A stretch of 64,000 nucleotides of DNA from Streptomyces sp. BA2 (GCF_009769735.1 NZ_WSRO01000001.1:372001-436000); one strand, 5' to 3'; numbered from the stretch's first letter, positions 1 through 9,411 are shown. Notes: generated from the sequence alone by a model not told the origin. Numbers and translations are program-made.

Positions 1-64
1 CACAACTGTTGGGGCATTATGTCACGGAATGTCCTATTCCTATGCTGTGGAAAGGAGCACGTTC

Positions 65-757
65 ATGACACGTGTTCTGCTGATTGAGGCTGATCCAGCC
101 GTACGCCGGGGTGCGGTCTTGGATTTGGGCCGTCGGGGGTACGAGACCGAGGCGGTTGCCACCGGTGAGGATGGATTGGTGGCATTAAAAACCCTCGAGC
201 CGGACATTGTGCTCCTCAATCTGATGCTGCCTGGCATCAACGGTCTGGAAGTGTGCCGACGCATCCGCGAGACCAGCCAGTTACCCATCATCATTCTCTC
301 CGCGCGCGGTGAGGACATCGACGTGGTGGTTGGCCTGGAGGCAGGAGCCGACGATTACGTCGTCAAACCCGCCAGCGGCGAACTCATCGAGGCACGAATG
401 CGGGCTGTGCTGCGCCGTGTTGCGCCCTCTCATTCCGGTGCCGACGAGCAGTACGGACTCTTCGCCGTGGGGGACCTGCAGATCGACCGTGATGCGCTGA
501 GGGTGCGCAAGCACGGACAGGACGTGCCGCTGGCCCCCTCCGAGATGAAACTTCTGCTGTTTCTCAGCGCAGCTCCGGAACAGGTCTTCAGCCGTCAACA
601 ACTCCTCGACGAGGTCTGGGCGCCCAGTTGCTACGGCGACGCCCGCCTGGTCGATGCTTGCGTGATGCGGCTGCGTGCGAAGATTGAGGACGACCCAAAA
701 GCACCGCACTACATCCAGACCGTGCGGGGATTCGGCTATCGCTTAGGGCCCCTGTGA
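65..757 (+). CDS. OmpR-family response regulator with degenerate receiver (orphan)
   Basis: DNA-binding response regulator of 230 residues: receiver domain at about 1-115, winged-helix effector at about 135-228. The start follows a GGAAAGGAG ribosome site 6 bases upstream; an upstream in-frame ATG at 29 lacks one. It is a close paralogue of the regulator at 37563, including a similar 5' flank. Two receiver residues differ from that paralogue: the phospho-acceptor Asp52 is Asn (LLNLMLPG against LLDLMLPG), and the acidic pocket reads EAD instead of EDD. Ser80 and the lysine of VVKP remain. I infer that it cannot be phosphorylated normally and, if expressed, acts independently of phosphate or is decaying. 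No intact kinase follows; only a kinase scrap does. Confidence 0.85.
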   Translation: MTRVLLIEADPAVRRGAVLDLGRRGYETEAVATGEDGLVALKTLEPDIVLLNLMLPGINGLEVCRRIRETSQLPIIILSARGEDIDVVVGLEAGADDYVVKPASGELIEARMRAVLRRVAPSHSGADEQYGLFAVGDLQIDRDALRVRKHGQDVPLAPSEMKLLLFLSAAPEQVFSRQQLLDEVWAPSCYGDARLVDACVMRLRAKIEDDPKAPHYIQTVRGFGYRLGPL

Positions 758-838
758 CGCTGACGCTCCTGCTGACGGCCAAGGACGGCGCCTGCCCATA
801 GCGGGCGAACAGGAGAAGGCTGTCCGCGTGCCAAGCGG

Positions 839-937
839 ATATTCCCGCAGTGGAGCAACCTATGCACCCGCCTGGTTATCGTCTTCCTCCTCGCCGCGGC
901 GCTGCCCACCATGGCCGAGTTTGAGGAAGTTCATTGA
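839..937 (+). pseudogene. Remnant of sensor histidine kinase N-terminus
   Basis: Directly downstream of the regulator, one frame reads RLVIVFLLAAALPTM before a stop. This resembles the first membrane segment RLVVAFVLVAALSAL of the intact kinase at 38252, which follows the paralogous regulator in the same position. No start codon, sensor, HAMP, HisKA or ATPase part remains. The match is short, so homology is an inference from sequence plus synteny. It suggests the locus was once a regulator-kinase pair that lost its kinase. From 938 to 1050 I see nothing recognisable. Confidence 0.5.
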
Positions 938-1050
938 CCGGGATATGTTCGTGATCACTCGCCGAAACGGTCAGACCGGGCCAAACTGGCGGGTGAATGT
1001 AATCAGTTCGCCCGGGGGATGGAGCCGGGGAGCGGTGCGGGGGCCTAAGA

Positions 1051-1931
1051 GGCCCTAACAAAGGCGTCGGACGTGGCGGTGGGTGATCAGGCAGACGGCG
1101 AGGCCGAGGAATGCTTCGTGGATGTCGTCGCGTCTCTCCCAGCGGATGCGTAGGCGGCGGAAGCCGTGGAGCCAGGCGATCGTGCGCTCGACGACGTAGC
1201 GGAAGACGCCCAGGCCGGTGCCGTGCGGCTCGCCCCGTTTCGCGATCACGGGGCGGATCCCGCGCTGCCAGAGCAGGCGGCGGTACTTGTCGTGGTCGTA
1301 GCCGCGGTCGGCCAGCAGGGCATCCGGGCGCCGACGAGGTCTGCCGACCTGGCCTGCGACGGCGGGGATCTTGTCGAGCAACGGCTCGAGTTGGGTGACG
1401 TCGTTGCGGTTTCCGCCGGTCAGCGACACCGCGAGCGGGATGCCCTGGCCGTCGACGATGAGGTGGTGCTTGCTGCCCGGCCGTGCGCGGTCGACCGGGC
1501 TCGGCCCGCTTTTGGGCCCCGCCGGGCGGCCCGCACGTGCGAGGAGTCGATCACCGCCCGCTCCCAGTCCAGCTGGTTCTTCGACCGCAGCTTCTCCAGC
1601 AGCAGCACGTGCAGCTGGTCCCACACACCGGCCTCGTTCCAGGCCGCCAGGCGCCGCCAGCAGGTCATGCCCGAGCCGAAGCCGAGCTCCTGGGGCAGGT
1701 ACTCCCACTGGATGCCGGTGTGCAGGACGAAGAGGATCCCGCACAGCGCCTGCCGGTCCGGCACCCGCGGTCTGCCCTCGACCTTCTTCGGCCCCGGCGT
1801 CGGCAGCAACGGCTCGACCAGCGACCACAGTTCATCTGACACGATCCACGGCCGCGACTGACGGGTTCCCATACCCAGACCTACGAGGAAAAGGACCGAC
1901 CGTCTCATGATCAGCAGCTTTCGTTAGAGCC
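1051..1931 (-). mobile_element. IS5-family insertion sequence, about 0.88 kb
   Basis: The element is bounded by imperfect inverted ends: GGCCCTAACAAAGG at 1051 and the complement of GGCTCTAACGAAAG ending at 1931. It contains one transposase read in two frames on the minus strand. I cannot fix a target duplication with confidence. It cuts the NarL-type regulator pseudogene whose 5' part starts at 2283. Length, end design and frameshifted transposase fit the IS5 family (IS427-like group). Confidence 0.8.
1055..1872 (-). CDS. IS5-family transposase, two frames joined by -1 frameshift
   Basis: DDE transposase. The first frame begins at 1872 (MGTRQSRPWIV), carries the N-terminal DUF4096-type region, and contains the first catalytic Asp in AVIDSSHV. 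The second frame continues to 1055 with LLADRGYD (second Asp) and VERTIAWL (catalytic Glu). Both frames overlap around 1510-1516, where the minus strand reads CCCAAAA, a canonical -1 slippery heptamer (zero-frame codons CCA AAA). This arrangement is known for the IS427 group, where ribosomal frameshifting makes the full protein, so I treat the gene as potentially functional rather than broken. All three catalytic residues are visible. Confidence 0.8.
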
Positions 1932-2283
1932 AGTAAGAGCCGTACTCCCGCGATCAGTTGGTCCGGACTGGTGTCCTTGAGGAGGAATCCCAGTGCTCCG
2001 GCGCTGAGGGCGGCACAGACGTAGGTGTCGGCGCCGAATGAGGTGAGCATCGAGACAGCGGGCGGTTCGGGCAGGGCGAGCAGTGCCGTGAGGACGGCCA
2101 GTCCGTCGACGTCCGGCATGTGAATGTCGACAGTGCGACGTGCGGGCGGTGAAGGCGCGCGAGGGCTTCCGCGTCCGCGCCGCCGCAGGTGGCCAGGACG
2201 CCGATGTCGTCGGATGTCTCCAGGATTCGCTGCAGGCCGCTGCGTACGGAAACGTCGTCGTCGACGATCATTATGCGAATCAT
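1932..2283 (-). pseudogene. NarL/LuxR-type response regulator, frameshifted and cut by IS5
   Basis: From ATG 2283 the frame reads MIRIMIVDDDVSVRSGL, a typical receiver start. It then loses frame near 2140 and continues in another frame as DIHMPDVDGLAVL, with the phospho-acceptor Asp in DIHMPD, and ends in GALGFLLKDTSPDQL before the IS5 end at 1931. The whole LuxR-type helix-turn-helix domain is missing. There are therefore two lesions, a frameshift and the insertion. No partner kinase is visible nearby. Confidence 0.8.
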
Positions 2284-2579
2284 GCCCCCCACTTCCGACG
2301 TAACGGCGCACAGCATAACTGAGCGTCATATACCGCTATAGCAGCGGCCGGTGAGGGATATATCAAGTACAAGGGGCATAAGTGATGTAGGGGGTTTAGC
2401 TGCCGGGGAATCCGCCGGTCGGCGGGTGGCGGAGCCACGGTGCACTCGGCAGGGTGATGGATGGCTGGGCACCCCGCGACCGGCGAAGCAACACAACGGA
2501 ACGCGAGAGAAAGCGCCCCTTAGGAAATCACTTCCGCTGACCGCACCTCACCCAATGCGGCCTCGAGCGAGGATTTTAC

Positions 2580-3026
2580 GTGTCCGATGTCGCCCTGCCC
2601 GGGCCAATACGGGCAATCCAGGGAAACCAGGGGGTGGGCCACGCCGACGGCCTGCTCTGCGAGCTCCTGCCCCTTCTTCAGCGTCGCGCATCTTGCCTGG
2701 CCCGCGGTCGACCTGGAGGTCAAGGGGGTGACGACGGCATCCGGCCTGGTGGTGATCTGCCTCGACTTCGCCGTGGCTCTCCTCCAGGCGCAATACCTGG
2801 CGCGTTCCACCGACCGGTGGAACGCGCGTCTGTGGGCGCCCGGAGAGGACTGCGGATCGATCACTGCTCGGCGGTCGGTGGGCCTGGCCGTCACAGCCGC
2901 GTTCATGCCCTGCGCCTGGGTCGCCCAGGATGCGGACCGCCTCGGCAGCGCCCTTCGGGCAAGGCGGTGAGTGCCGTGGTCGCCGTCGCCCTGGCGGTGC
3001 GTGTCCTGATAGCGAGGGGGCGGTGA
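2580..3026 (+). pseudogene. Possible frameshifted membrane-protein gene at head of ABC operon
   Basis: No clean gene fills this stretch. Two overlapping frames carry hydrophobic helices: GLVVICLDFAVALLQ and VGLAVTAAFMPCAW in one, AVSAVVAVALAVRVL in the next. The latter ends in TGA at 3024-3026, overlapping the ATG of the following membrane gene, the coupling expected of a real upstream gene. I infer a three-helix membrane protein of the ABC operon broken by a frameshift near 2945. Codon use is ordinary. Confidence is low because no family is recognised. I see nothing convincing between 2284 and 2579. Confidence 0.3.
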
Positions 3027-3469
3027 TGGAAATGCGGCATCACCATGGGAGACCATGCCAGCGCGGCTCCGGCGCGCTGGCGTTCGCGCTGCTGCCGGGG
3101 TGGACGGCCCTCGCGGGCCTGTTCGCCTCGTCGGTGTGGGGCTGGGTGACCTGGAGCGAGCCGGTCGGAGTCGAGACGGCCAACGCCGCGGGCCTGGCCC
3201 TACTGATCCACGGCCTGACGGTGGCAACGACGGTCATCGGTGCGGCGGCGACGCTCCTCCTGCTGTTTCCCGGGGTATTCCCGGGGATGCTGACGATCCT
3301 GCTGTTCCTTGCCGGAGTGGTGCAGATCTTCAACTGGCAGGCCGCCAGGGCGCTTCCCGGCGCCATGCTGTACAGCGCGCTGGCGGTGCTGTGTGTCCTC
3401 GCGGCCGTGACGAGCCTGCTCGCGCCGGGCCAGCTGTCCACCCAAGCTGCGGGGAAACATGTCCGCTGA
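3026..3469 (+). CDS. Small integral membrane protein in ABC-transporter operon
   Basis: A 147-residue protein starting at ATG 3026 with a GGGGGCGG site just upstream. After a His-rich N-terminus there are about four membrane helices: LAFALLPGWTALAG, GLALLIHGLTVATTVI, TLLLLFPGVFPGMLTILLF and AMLYSALAVLCVLAAV. The family is not recognised. It overlaps the next gene, the large permease, by 11 bases, so it probably belongs to the same export complex as an accessory subunit. Its start overlaps the stop of the upstream remnant, indicating one transcript. Confidence 0.6.
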   Translation: MEMRHHHGRPCQRGSGALAFALLPGWTALAGLFASSVWGWVTWSEPVGVETANAAGLALLIHGLTVATTVIGAAATLLLLFPGVFPGMLTILLFLAGVVQIFNWQAARALPGAMLYSALAVLCVLAAVTSLLAPGQLSTQAAGKHVR

Positions 3470-4982
3470 GGCCTGGGGAGCAATCCGGTTCGTCATCACC
3501 GCCGACGGCCTGCACTTCTGCCACCGCAACGGGCTGCGCCCCTCGGCACGGACCGTGGTGTGGGGCGGCGCGGCCGTCTGCGCCGGCGCCCTGGCCCTGG
3601 CGGCACCGGCCGGCGCGGTCGCCGGGATGCTCGCCGCTCGCCTGGGCCGGGTCCTTGAGGTCGGCGCGGGCGGCGTGGAGGGACTGGTCGTCGTGATCGT
3701 GGCCCTGCGTGCGCTGGCCGCCACCGCTTCCGCGGCCACCCGGAAATCCCGCCTGAGCGTATTCGCCCCAGCCGATCTGCCGGTGTTGCGCGGGCTGGAC
3801 ATACCGCTGTGGGCCGTGCTTGTGGGGCGCGTCGCATGGCCAGGACTGCTACGCCAGATGCTGACCGGACTCGCGGCTGTGGGCGCGCTGTTCGGCATCG
3901 CGCTGATGACAAACCGCCCGGTCGGCGCCGGCACGGTTGTGACCGTTGGCGTCCTCGCGCTCAGTGGCGCCCTGGCACCGGTCGCGCTCGCAGGCTGCCC
4001 GCCGCGCCGGACGGCACCCGGGCCCGGCCTCCTGGGCTCTGCCATCGCCGCAGCCGTGGCCGCGGTCGCCGGCGCCCTGGGCGGTGCGGCCGCCGCCCAC
4101 GCCCTGCGGCTCGCCAAGTCGCTGGGACCGGCCGAACTGGGGAGCCGCGCCGATGCTCTCGCCCGGCACGCAGGGGCGTATCTGGCCACCTGGGGCGTCG
4201 CCGCGTCGGTGGCCTTGGTGGCAGGCGCCCTGCTCTGGCACCGGCTGGGGCGCACGTCCGGGCAGTGGCGGCCTGACGTCCCGTTGAGCGGACCGGCCCC
4301 GACCCGCGACGGCCGGAGACCCCGGTACCCGCTGCTCACCGTCGTCCCCCGCACGATGGCCCGCGGCACGCAGAGCGTGGCCCTGGCGCTGCGCCGTGCC
4401 CTGCACAGCATCGCGCTGGCGGGGCTTGCTTCCCTGGGCGCCGGATGCGCCGCCCCCGGCCTGCTGACGGAGCTCACTGGCGGCAACGACCGGCTGTCCG
4501 GCGGTGGCGCGCTGCTCGCCGCCGCGACACTGATCGGCGTGCTGTGCGGCTCGGTGGCCGGCCCCGGGGTGCTCCTGCGCCAGCTGCGCTGGACCTGGGA
4601 GCAGGGCCATGCGGAGCGCGAGCTGGCACGCAGCCACATCGCCGGCCTGCTGGGACCGGTGGCCCTGGCCATGACCCCGGCCTGTGCCGGAATTGGTCTG
4701 CTGGCCGACTCGCCCCTCCCGGCGCTGTACGGACTGTCGCTGGCCGTCGCGGCTACCGCGGGAGCGGTGCTGAGCGACTTGGTCGAAACCGGCCGCCAGG
4801 AGAACCCGGACGGCACCGGCGACGCCGGGAACCTGGGCGGCCTCGCCTGCGTGGCGGCCATCGCGGCAGCCACCGTGCCCTGGATGGCGCCCGTGCCCGT
4901 CGCTGTTGGCGCCGGGCCGCTGACCGCCCTTGGCTGCCTCGCCCTGGCCGACCGGATACTGCGCAGAAAGATCATCACATGA
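3459..4982 (+). CDS. ABC-type multi-helix membrane permease
   Basis: A 507-residue, strongly hydrophobic protein with about ten or more predicted membrane helices spread over its whole length. It overlaps the upstream small membrane gene by 11 bases and overlaps the following ATPase gene by ATGA. By position it is the transmembrane part of a type-2-like ABC exporter. I do not recognise a specific family or substrate. It is the largest gene of the operon and has no internal lesion. Together with the ATPase at 4979 it could still form a transporter, although the second ATPase gene of the operon is broken. Confidence 0.65.
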   Translation: MSAEAWGAIRFVITADGLHFCHRNGLRPSARTVVWGGAAVCAGALALAAPAGAVAGMLAARLGRVLEVGAGGVEGLVVVIVALRALAATASAATRKSRLSVFAPADLPVLRGLDIPLWAVLVGRVAWPGLLRQMLTGLAAVGALFGIALMTNRPVGAGTVVTVGVLALSGALAPVALAGCPPRRTAPGPGLLGSAIAAAVAAVAGALGGAAAAHALRLAKSLGPAELGSRADALARHAGAYLATWGVAASVALVAGALLWHRLGRTSGQWRPDVPLSGPAPTRDGRRPRYPLLTVVPRTMARGTQSVALALRRALHSIALAGLASLGAGCAAPGLLTELTGGNDRLSGGGALLAAATLIGVLCGSVAGPGVLLRQLRWTWEQGHAERELARSHIAGLLGPVALAMTPACAGIGLLADSPLPALYGLSLAVAATAGAVLSDLVETGRQENPDGTGDAGNLGGLACVAAIAAATVPWMAPVPVAVGAGPLTALGCLALADRILRRKIIT

Positions 4983-5653
4983 CTGTCTGTCACTTTGCCG
5001 CCGTGACCGCGGGCTACCGCGTCGGCACCCCCGTACTGTCCGATCTGTCCTTCCGTCTTGACGACGGTGTGACACTGATCAGTGGCCCCAACGGAACGGG
5101 CAAGTCCACCGTCGTGGAACTGATGGCCGGGGCGCTCAGACCGTTCACCGGCACCGTGTGGCTCGACGGCATTGCCGCGCACGACCCGCGACTGCGTGGC
5201 CGTCGCACCGTGTGCTGCAGCAGCCCTGCGCTCTATCCGGCACTCTCCCTCGCCGAACACGTCGAACTGCTCAGGCCGGTACGCGACGTTGACGACCATG
5301 AGCTGCGCACGCGCACGAGCGCCTACGGACTCCGCCCCTGGCGAAATACACCCACCGGCGAACTGTCCACCGGCAACCTGCGCAAGGCGTGGGTCGTTCT
5401 GACCACGATCAAACCCGCCCCCTTCCTCATCTTCGACGAACCGTTCAACGGCATGGACCCCCAAGGGGTGGCCGCGCTGCTCGCGGAGTTCGGACAGTGG
5501 CGCCGGCAAGGCCGCGCGGTTGCAGTCGTCGCTCACCACCCGCCGCCGGAGCTGGACGAACTCGTCACCGCCACCATCCAGTTGGCGGGCCGCGGTCCGC
5601 TCACCGGGCACGGCGGACGCCTCTCGCGGACAGTCGACAGGAACACCACGTGA
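4979..5653 (+). CDS. ABC transporter ATP-binding protein
   Basis: A cytoplasmic ATPase of 224 residues that powers the adjacent membrane proteins. Walker A is GPNGTGKST near residue 35, the signature is LSTGNLRKAW near 138, Walker B is FLIFDEP, and the switch histidine lies in VVAHHPP. All the key motifs are present, although the signature LSTGN departs from LSGGQ as is common in exporter ATPases with single-domain partners. The start ATG overlaps the permease stop, and the stop overlaps the GTG of the next gene. Length is near the family norm of about 220-300. Confidence 0.85.
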   Translation: MTVCHFAAVTAGYRVGTPVLSDLSFRLDDGVTLISGPNGTGKSTVVELMAGALRPFTGTVWLDGIAAHDPRLRGRRTVCCSSPALYPALSLAEHVELLRPVRDVDDHELRTRTSAYGLRPWRNTPTGELSTGNLRKAWVVLTTIKPAPFLIFDEPFNGMDPQGVAALLAEFGQWRRQGRAVAVVAHHPPPELDELVTATIQLAGRGPLTGHGGRLSRTVDRNTT

Positions 5654-5928
5654 TCGAAGTCGGAAACCTCACCAAACGCTACGGCGGCCGACTCGACCTC
5701 AACAACGTCTCTTTCGGTGTGCCGCAGGGATCCGTGACCGCGTTCCTTGGCCTGGAGCTGGTCGGCCTCGCTGCCGTGGGCCATCAGGCGGCCGGCCGGC
5801 TTTCCCTGGGCATGAGCCGACGCATGGGCGTGGTTGCCCGTCGGAACCGGACAGAGGGTGGGGATGGAGGTGAGGGCGTGGTCCGTGGCGAAGACGATGG
5901 TGGGCGCGATGCTGTGTCTTATTTTTGA
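5650..5928 (+). pseudogene. Second ABC ATPase, internally deleted
   Basis: GTG 5650 overlaps the previous stop. The first 34 residues (VIEVGNLTKRYGG ... GSVTAFLG) are a normal ABC ATPase start up to the point where Walker A should follow. The next residues, LELVGLAAVG and GRLSLGMSRRMGV, are the helical and signature region that should lie roughly 90 residues later. An in-frame deletion at about 5748-5752 has thus removed Walker A and the Q-loop. After MSRRMGVVARR the sequence becomes meaningless, so Walker B is gone too. It cannot bind ATP. Confidence 0.8.
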
Positions 5929-6666
5929 GATCTAATCTTGTTGCCTTTGTTGCACTTAGGGAATTTTCGACGTAAAGCCTTCCATAGGCGGCGTGCGAAA
6001 AGCCGCCTGCTCCTATTGTTCTCTCGGCGTCTCCGGTTCTGAAAGTTTGGGATTCTCACGTACCTGCAGATGAATTGGTGTAGACGGGCGGCAGATTCCT
6101 GTTTCACGTTGACGAATCCTCTCGTGTCCGGTATCCCATATCCGGCGCGCGGGCCGCGGAAGGTGCACCGCTGGCCGGTGGTACCCAGCTGGCGGCGTCT
6201 TATATTTCGGCCATGCCTTTCCAACCCTCGGTAGGGAACTGTGATTCACCCATATGGCTCGCGAGTTTCGGTCACGTCGCAGGTGAGGGCGTGGGCCGGT
6301 GCCATGTCGCTCGGCGTTCCGCCGTCTTGACGTCGATGCCAGCCCGCTCCGCGGTCACTGCGCCGCTGGCCCCCTGGGAGGAACGTCCAGCGCGGGCTGC
6401 CACTCACCTGGCACGGCCTGACTTCTCAACGTTTCACCGCCTCATCGGAGCCTGTTCGGCCCTCCCGTCCGAAATGAGCTGCGCTTTCTCAGGAACGTGG
6501 TGCCCTATGTGAACTGCTTCGGCACGCCCTGGCCTGGCCGGCCCAGAGCGCGCCACCTACGGTTGCCAATTCAGCGACACGGTAAAAACGGGTAACCCGT
6601 CGACCAAGAGTCGCTGCGTTCTCGTCTAACCGGTAGAGAAAGAAGCGTCCCTTGGCCACCATGCCT
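5929..6666. other. Gene-free, lower-GC spacer
   Basis: I see no supportable gene in about 740 bases. The part from 5925 to 6110 is clearly less GC-rich than its surroundings, with T-runs near 5923-5950. Short reading frames here show neither family motifs nor good ribosome sites. Foreign or remnant DNA is likely. Confidence 0.5.
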
Positions 6667-7170
6667 TCAGGACGCGTTGCCGCTGGTGGGCGGCAGGGCG
6701 AAGGCGCCCGGGACGTCCTCGGTGAGCCAGCCCTGCCGTACAAGTCGCTTCAGTTTCGACCGCACGCCTCCGATCTCGGAGAACTTCTCGCTGTCAAGCT
6801 CGATGCCCGCGGCAATCTGCTTCGCCAGCAATGGCCTTCCGGCACCGGTCAGAAACTCCAGCATGTCCTGATAGGCCGTCGGCAGCACCGACGCGTCCAG
6901 CCCGGGCCGCCACGGGGGCACGGGCTGCCGTCCGATCACCGAACCATCCCTCGGCTCCCGGGCCTCATGCTTTTCGCGGGCCACCTCAGCATCCGAGTCG
7001 GTCGCGGCGAGGACCTCATTCACCGTCTCCCGGGCAATCTGCAGCCGCGCCAGCCGCTCCTCGGCTGCTGCCAGCTCCTGCTTCAACCCGTCAATCTGGC
7101 CTCGCAGTTCCTCTACCCGGGCACGGGCCGACACTTCTCGATGCCCCAGCTCTTCACTCAACGCGCCCAT
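6667..7170 (-). CDS. Coiled-coil plus winged-helix-like protein
   Basis: From ATG 7170 (MGALSEELGHREV) the protein has 167 residues. About residues 10-50 form a coiled coil (VEELRGQIDGLKQEL, AAAEERLARLQ). The C-terminal 60 residues resemble a winged helix: YQDMLEFLTGAGRPLLAKQI and GGVRSKLKRLVRQGWL. Streptomyces genomes carry many relatives of this layout, often next to transposases, but I know no defined function. A longer reading frame starts at 7314 but adds low-complexity sequence. Likely a small DNA-binding protein; the role is unknown. Confidence 0.6.
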   Translation of the reverse strand: MGALSEELGHREVSARARVEELRGQIDGLKQELAAAEERLARLQIARETVNEVLAATDSDAEVAREKHEAREPRDGSVIGRQPVPPWRPGLDASVLPTAYQDMLEFLTGAGRPLLAKQIAAGIELDSEKFSEIGGVRSKLKRLVRQGWLTEDVPGAFALPPTSGNAS

Positions 7171-8149
7171 CGCCGCCCCAAAGTCCTGCCGCAAGGGTAG
7201 GAGACCAAGCGCGTCACCGCAGCCCGCCCAGGCGTCGTCCCGCTCAGAACATCCCTGCGGACGTACACCCCGTCCTCGCCCAGCAGGATCTTGGAACACC
7301 CTCAGACATGGCACCGGGACATCCGGCTTCGCTGCGTGACAACGTGAGCCGGGGCACCTGCCAGCCTCGGGCCCTCGTCGTCATAGAGAGGACGGGCGCT
7401 GAGCTGGCCGTAGCTGGGGCTGGCGTTGGGCGGCAGAAGGCTGCGTAGCACGGCGGGCAGCAGCGAGCCTTGGCAGGCGGCCTTCGCCCCTGGGCGGGTT
7501 CCGCCAAAGCGCGAGGTCCTTGCGTGCGGCGCGCAGGGCGGAGAGGAGGCTGCTGCCTGAGCGCCCTCCCCGTCACTTCAATCAGCTGGGTGTGGCCTAC
7601 GAACGCAGTCTGCCAGAGGAAGAGGGCCGAGGGGCCCCACCTCAGATCCCACATACAACTCGTTGGAGGGCACTGCAGAACACGTTTGATGCGGCAGCGG
7701 GACCGCTCTTCGCCGGAACCATTCCGCCGAAGGGCCCCACGAAGCGGACGTGCCGTGAAGGTTTCACACGACTGTTTGGATCCTGGCGGGTTTCAGGTGC
7801 GGAGGAGCTCGAGCAGGGTGACGGTCTTGCCGAAGCACTGCTCCTTCGGTCACGACGGAGGCTCTCGATCGCCAGTGTGTATCTCGCCCGGCGCGCCCAG
7901 GGCGTGGAGGTGCTCAGTCATGGCTGACCGCGGAGCCGTTTCGCTGATCCTCGACACCTATTCCGGAGGCGAGCCCGACGGCGCCCTCGTCCAGCGGACG
8001 CGTCCGTAACCTGCTTTCCTTCGCTCTCGTGCGTACCCGCGATGCGGCGGGGGCAAGGACAACGAACGGGGCCCGGTACGCCTGCCACCGCATCGCCCCG
8101 CATGGTCGCAGCCCGGGCGCACACGTCGCGTGACCCCGGGGAGCCACCC
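7171..8149. other. About 1 kb without a recognisable gene
   Basis: Several open frames cross here on both strands, but none has a convincing start site, domain or continuous coding pattern. The region lies between two accessory genes and in front of a dead nadB, so it probably consists of decayed DNA. I cannot assign any part of it. Confidence 0.4.
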
Positions 8150-9112
8150 ATGCACCACCAACTCCCGGATGGCGAGCACGACTTCGTCGTGGTGGGCGGC
8201 GGTGCTGCCGGGCTCGCATGCGCGCTGGCCCTCAGCCGCCGCGGCTCGGTCCGCCTCCTGGTCAAATCCGCGCTCGGCGACGGCTGTACGACCATCGCGC
8301 AGGGGAATCGCGGCAGCAGTGACACTCGACGACAGCTCCGCCAACCATCTGAGCGACACTCTCACCGCGGGATGCAACCTGAGCGACGAGGCCGCCGCCC
8401 GTGTCACCATTGATGCCGCACAGTCCGTACTGCGCTGGCTGGCCCGCGTCGGCGTCGGCTTCGACCGATATCCGGATGGGCGCCTGCACCTGGGCCGGGA
8501 AGGCGGACACCACTGGCACCGCATCGCGCACGCCGGGGGTGATGCAACCCGTGTAGCCGTCTCAGCGGTGCTGGTGGCGGCGGTGCGGGCGCAGCGCCAC
8601 GTCGAGTTTCGTCGAGGGGGGTTCGGCGCGACCTGCTCCTCGACACCGCAGGGGACGCGATCACCGAAGTACTGTGCGAACGCAGGGGCGGCGTCGGTCT
8701 GTTGGCCGCCGGGCCGGCCGACTCACGACCGCGTCGGGCGCCCCCTCATGCACGGCGTTCACCCGCGGGGTGATCTAGCGCCTCGTGTCGTCGTGGCCCG
8801 CGCCATCACCCTGCGCCTGCGCGAGAGCGGCGACGACCATGCCCTGCTCGATGCCACCCGACTGGGGGGCTGGGCCGCCCACTTCCCACAGTCCGTGTGC
8901 ATTGCATCGCGCACGGCATAGACCCGTCCCGCACTCCTATGCCGGTCGCCCCCGCCGCGCACTACACCTGTGGCGGCATTCGCACGGATCTCGATGGGCG
9001 GACCCGGATGCCGGGTCTGTATGCCGCAGGAGAGGCCGCCTGCACGGGCCCTGCACGGAGCCCACCGGCTGGCCTCCAACTCTCTTCTGGAAGCCTTGGT
9101 CTGTCTGATCGG
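8150..9112 (+). pseudogene. nadB: L-aspartate oxidase remnant
   Basis: ATG 8150, after a GGGGAG site, starts DFVVVGGGAAGLACALAL, the FAD-binding GxGxxG fold. Further pieces of the same enzyme follow in shifting frames: NHLSDTLTAGCNLSDEAA, SVLRWLARVGVGFDRYPDG, REGGHHWHRIAHAGGD, then YTCGGIRTDLDGRTRMPGLY and HRLASNSLLEALV. The order matches NadB, the flavoenzyme that makes iminoaspartate for NAD synthesis. At least three frameshifts and large internal losses are visible, and the C-terminal 100 or so residues are missing. No nadA or nadC lies nearby. It is dead. Confidence 0.85.
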
Positions 9113-9144
9113 CTTCACGGAAATCTTGACTGGGCCAGCTTTCA

Positions 9145-9411
9145 GTAGCTGTGCCCATCTCCGGTGATGCGTGACGCTGCGTGAGGCCACGCGGGGGGAG
9201 CCGGGGAGCCGGACGTGGCCGCGTCCATTTGGCATACGCCGACAAAAGTTGATCATGTCTGGGACTTAAGCACTGTTCCTGCGTGGACACGCCGCTGACA
9301 GTCTCTACTGACCCGTTCCTTATGTCAGGGTCGCGATCAAGGTCATCCCGGTGCAGGCGGCCTCCTCCCGTTGCCGCCCGTACCGGGGTGACTTCGCCAT
9401 TGACAGGGGGC
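9145..9411 (+). promoter_or_regulatory. Conserved cassette leader and promoter region, copy 1
   Basis: About 265 bases strongly similar to 19941-20210 and to the complement of 48735-49006. Best-kept blocks are ACGCCGACAAA.GTTGATCA, TGGACACGCCGCTGAC, and CTTATGTCAGGGTCGCGATC followed by AAGGTCATCCC. A promoter with -35 CTGACA and -10 around TTATGT is possible, but spacing is long. In this copy the ribosome site sits one base from the ATG (AGGGGGC-ATG), because six bases present in copies 2 and 3 are missing. Confidence 0.6.

Noticed and set aside
1040..1060. Target-site duplication of the IS5 element at 1051-1931
   Set aside because: Flanks share only loosely similar purine-rich bases; I could not find an exact 3-4 base repeat consistent with the inverted ends.
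3200..5611. An 803-codon minus-strand open frame opposite the ABC operon
   Set aside because: Its composition (Arg/Ala/Ser/Pro-rich, no domain) is that of an antisense shadow; the plus-strand genes have overlapping stops and starts and full ABC motifs.
5925..6640. Possible RNA gene in the lower-GC spacer
   Set aside because: No tRNA cloverleaf, clear hairpin pair or conserved RNA motif could be made out by eye.
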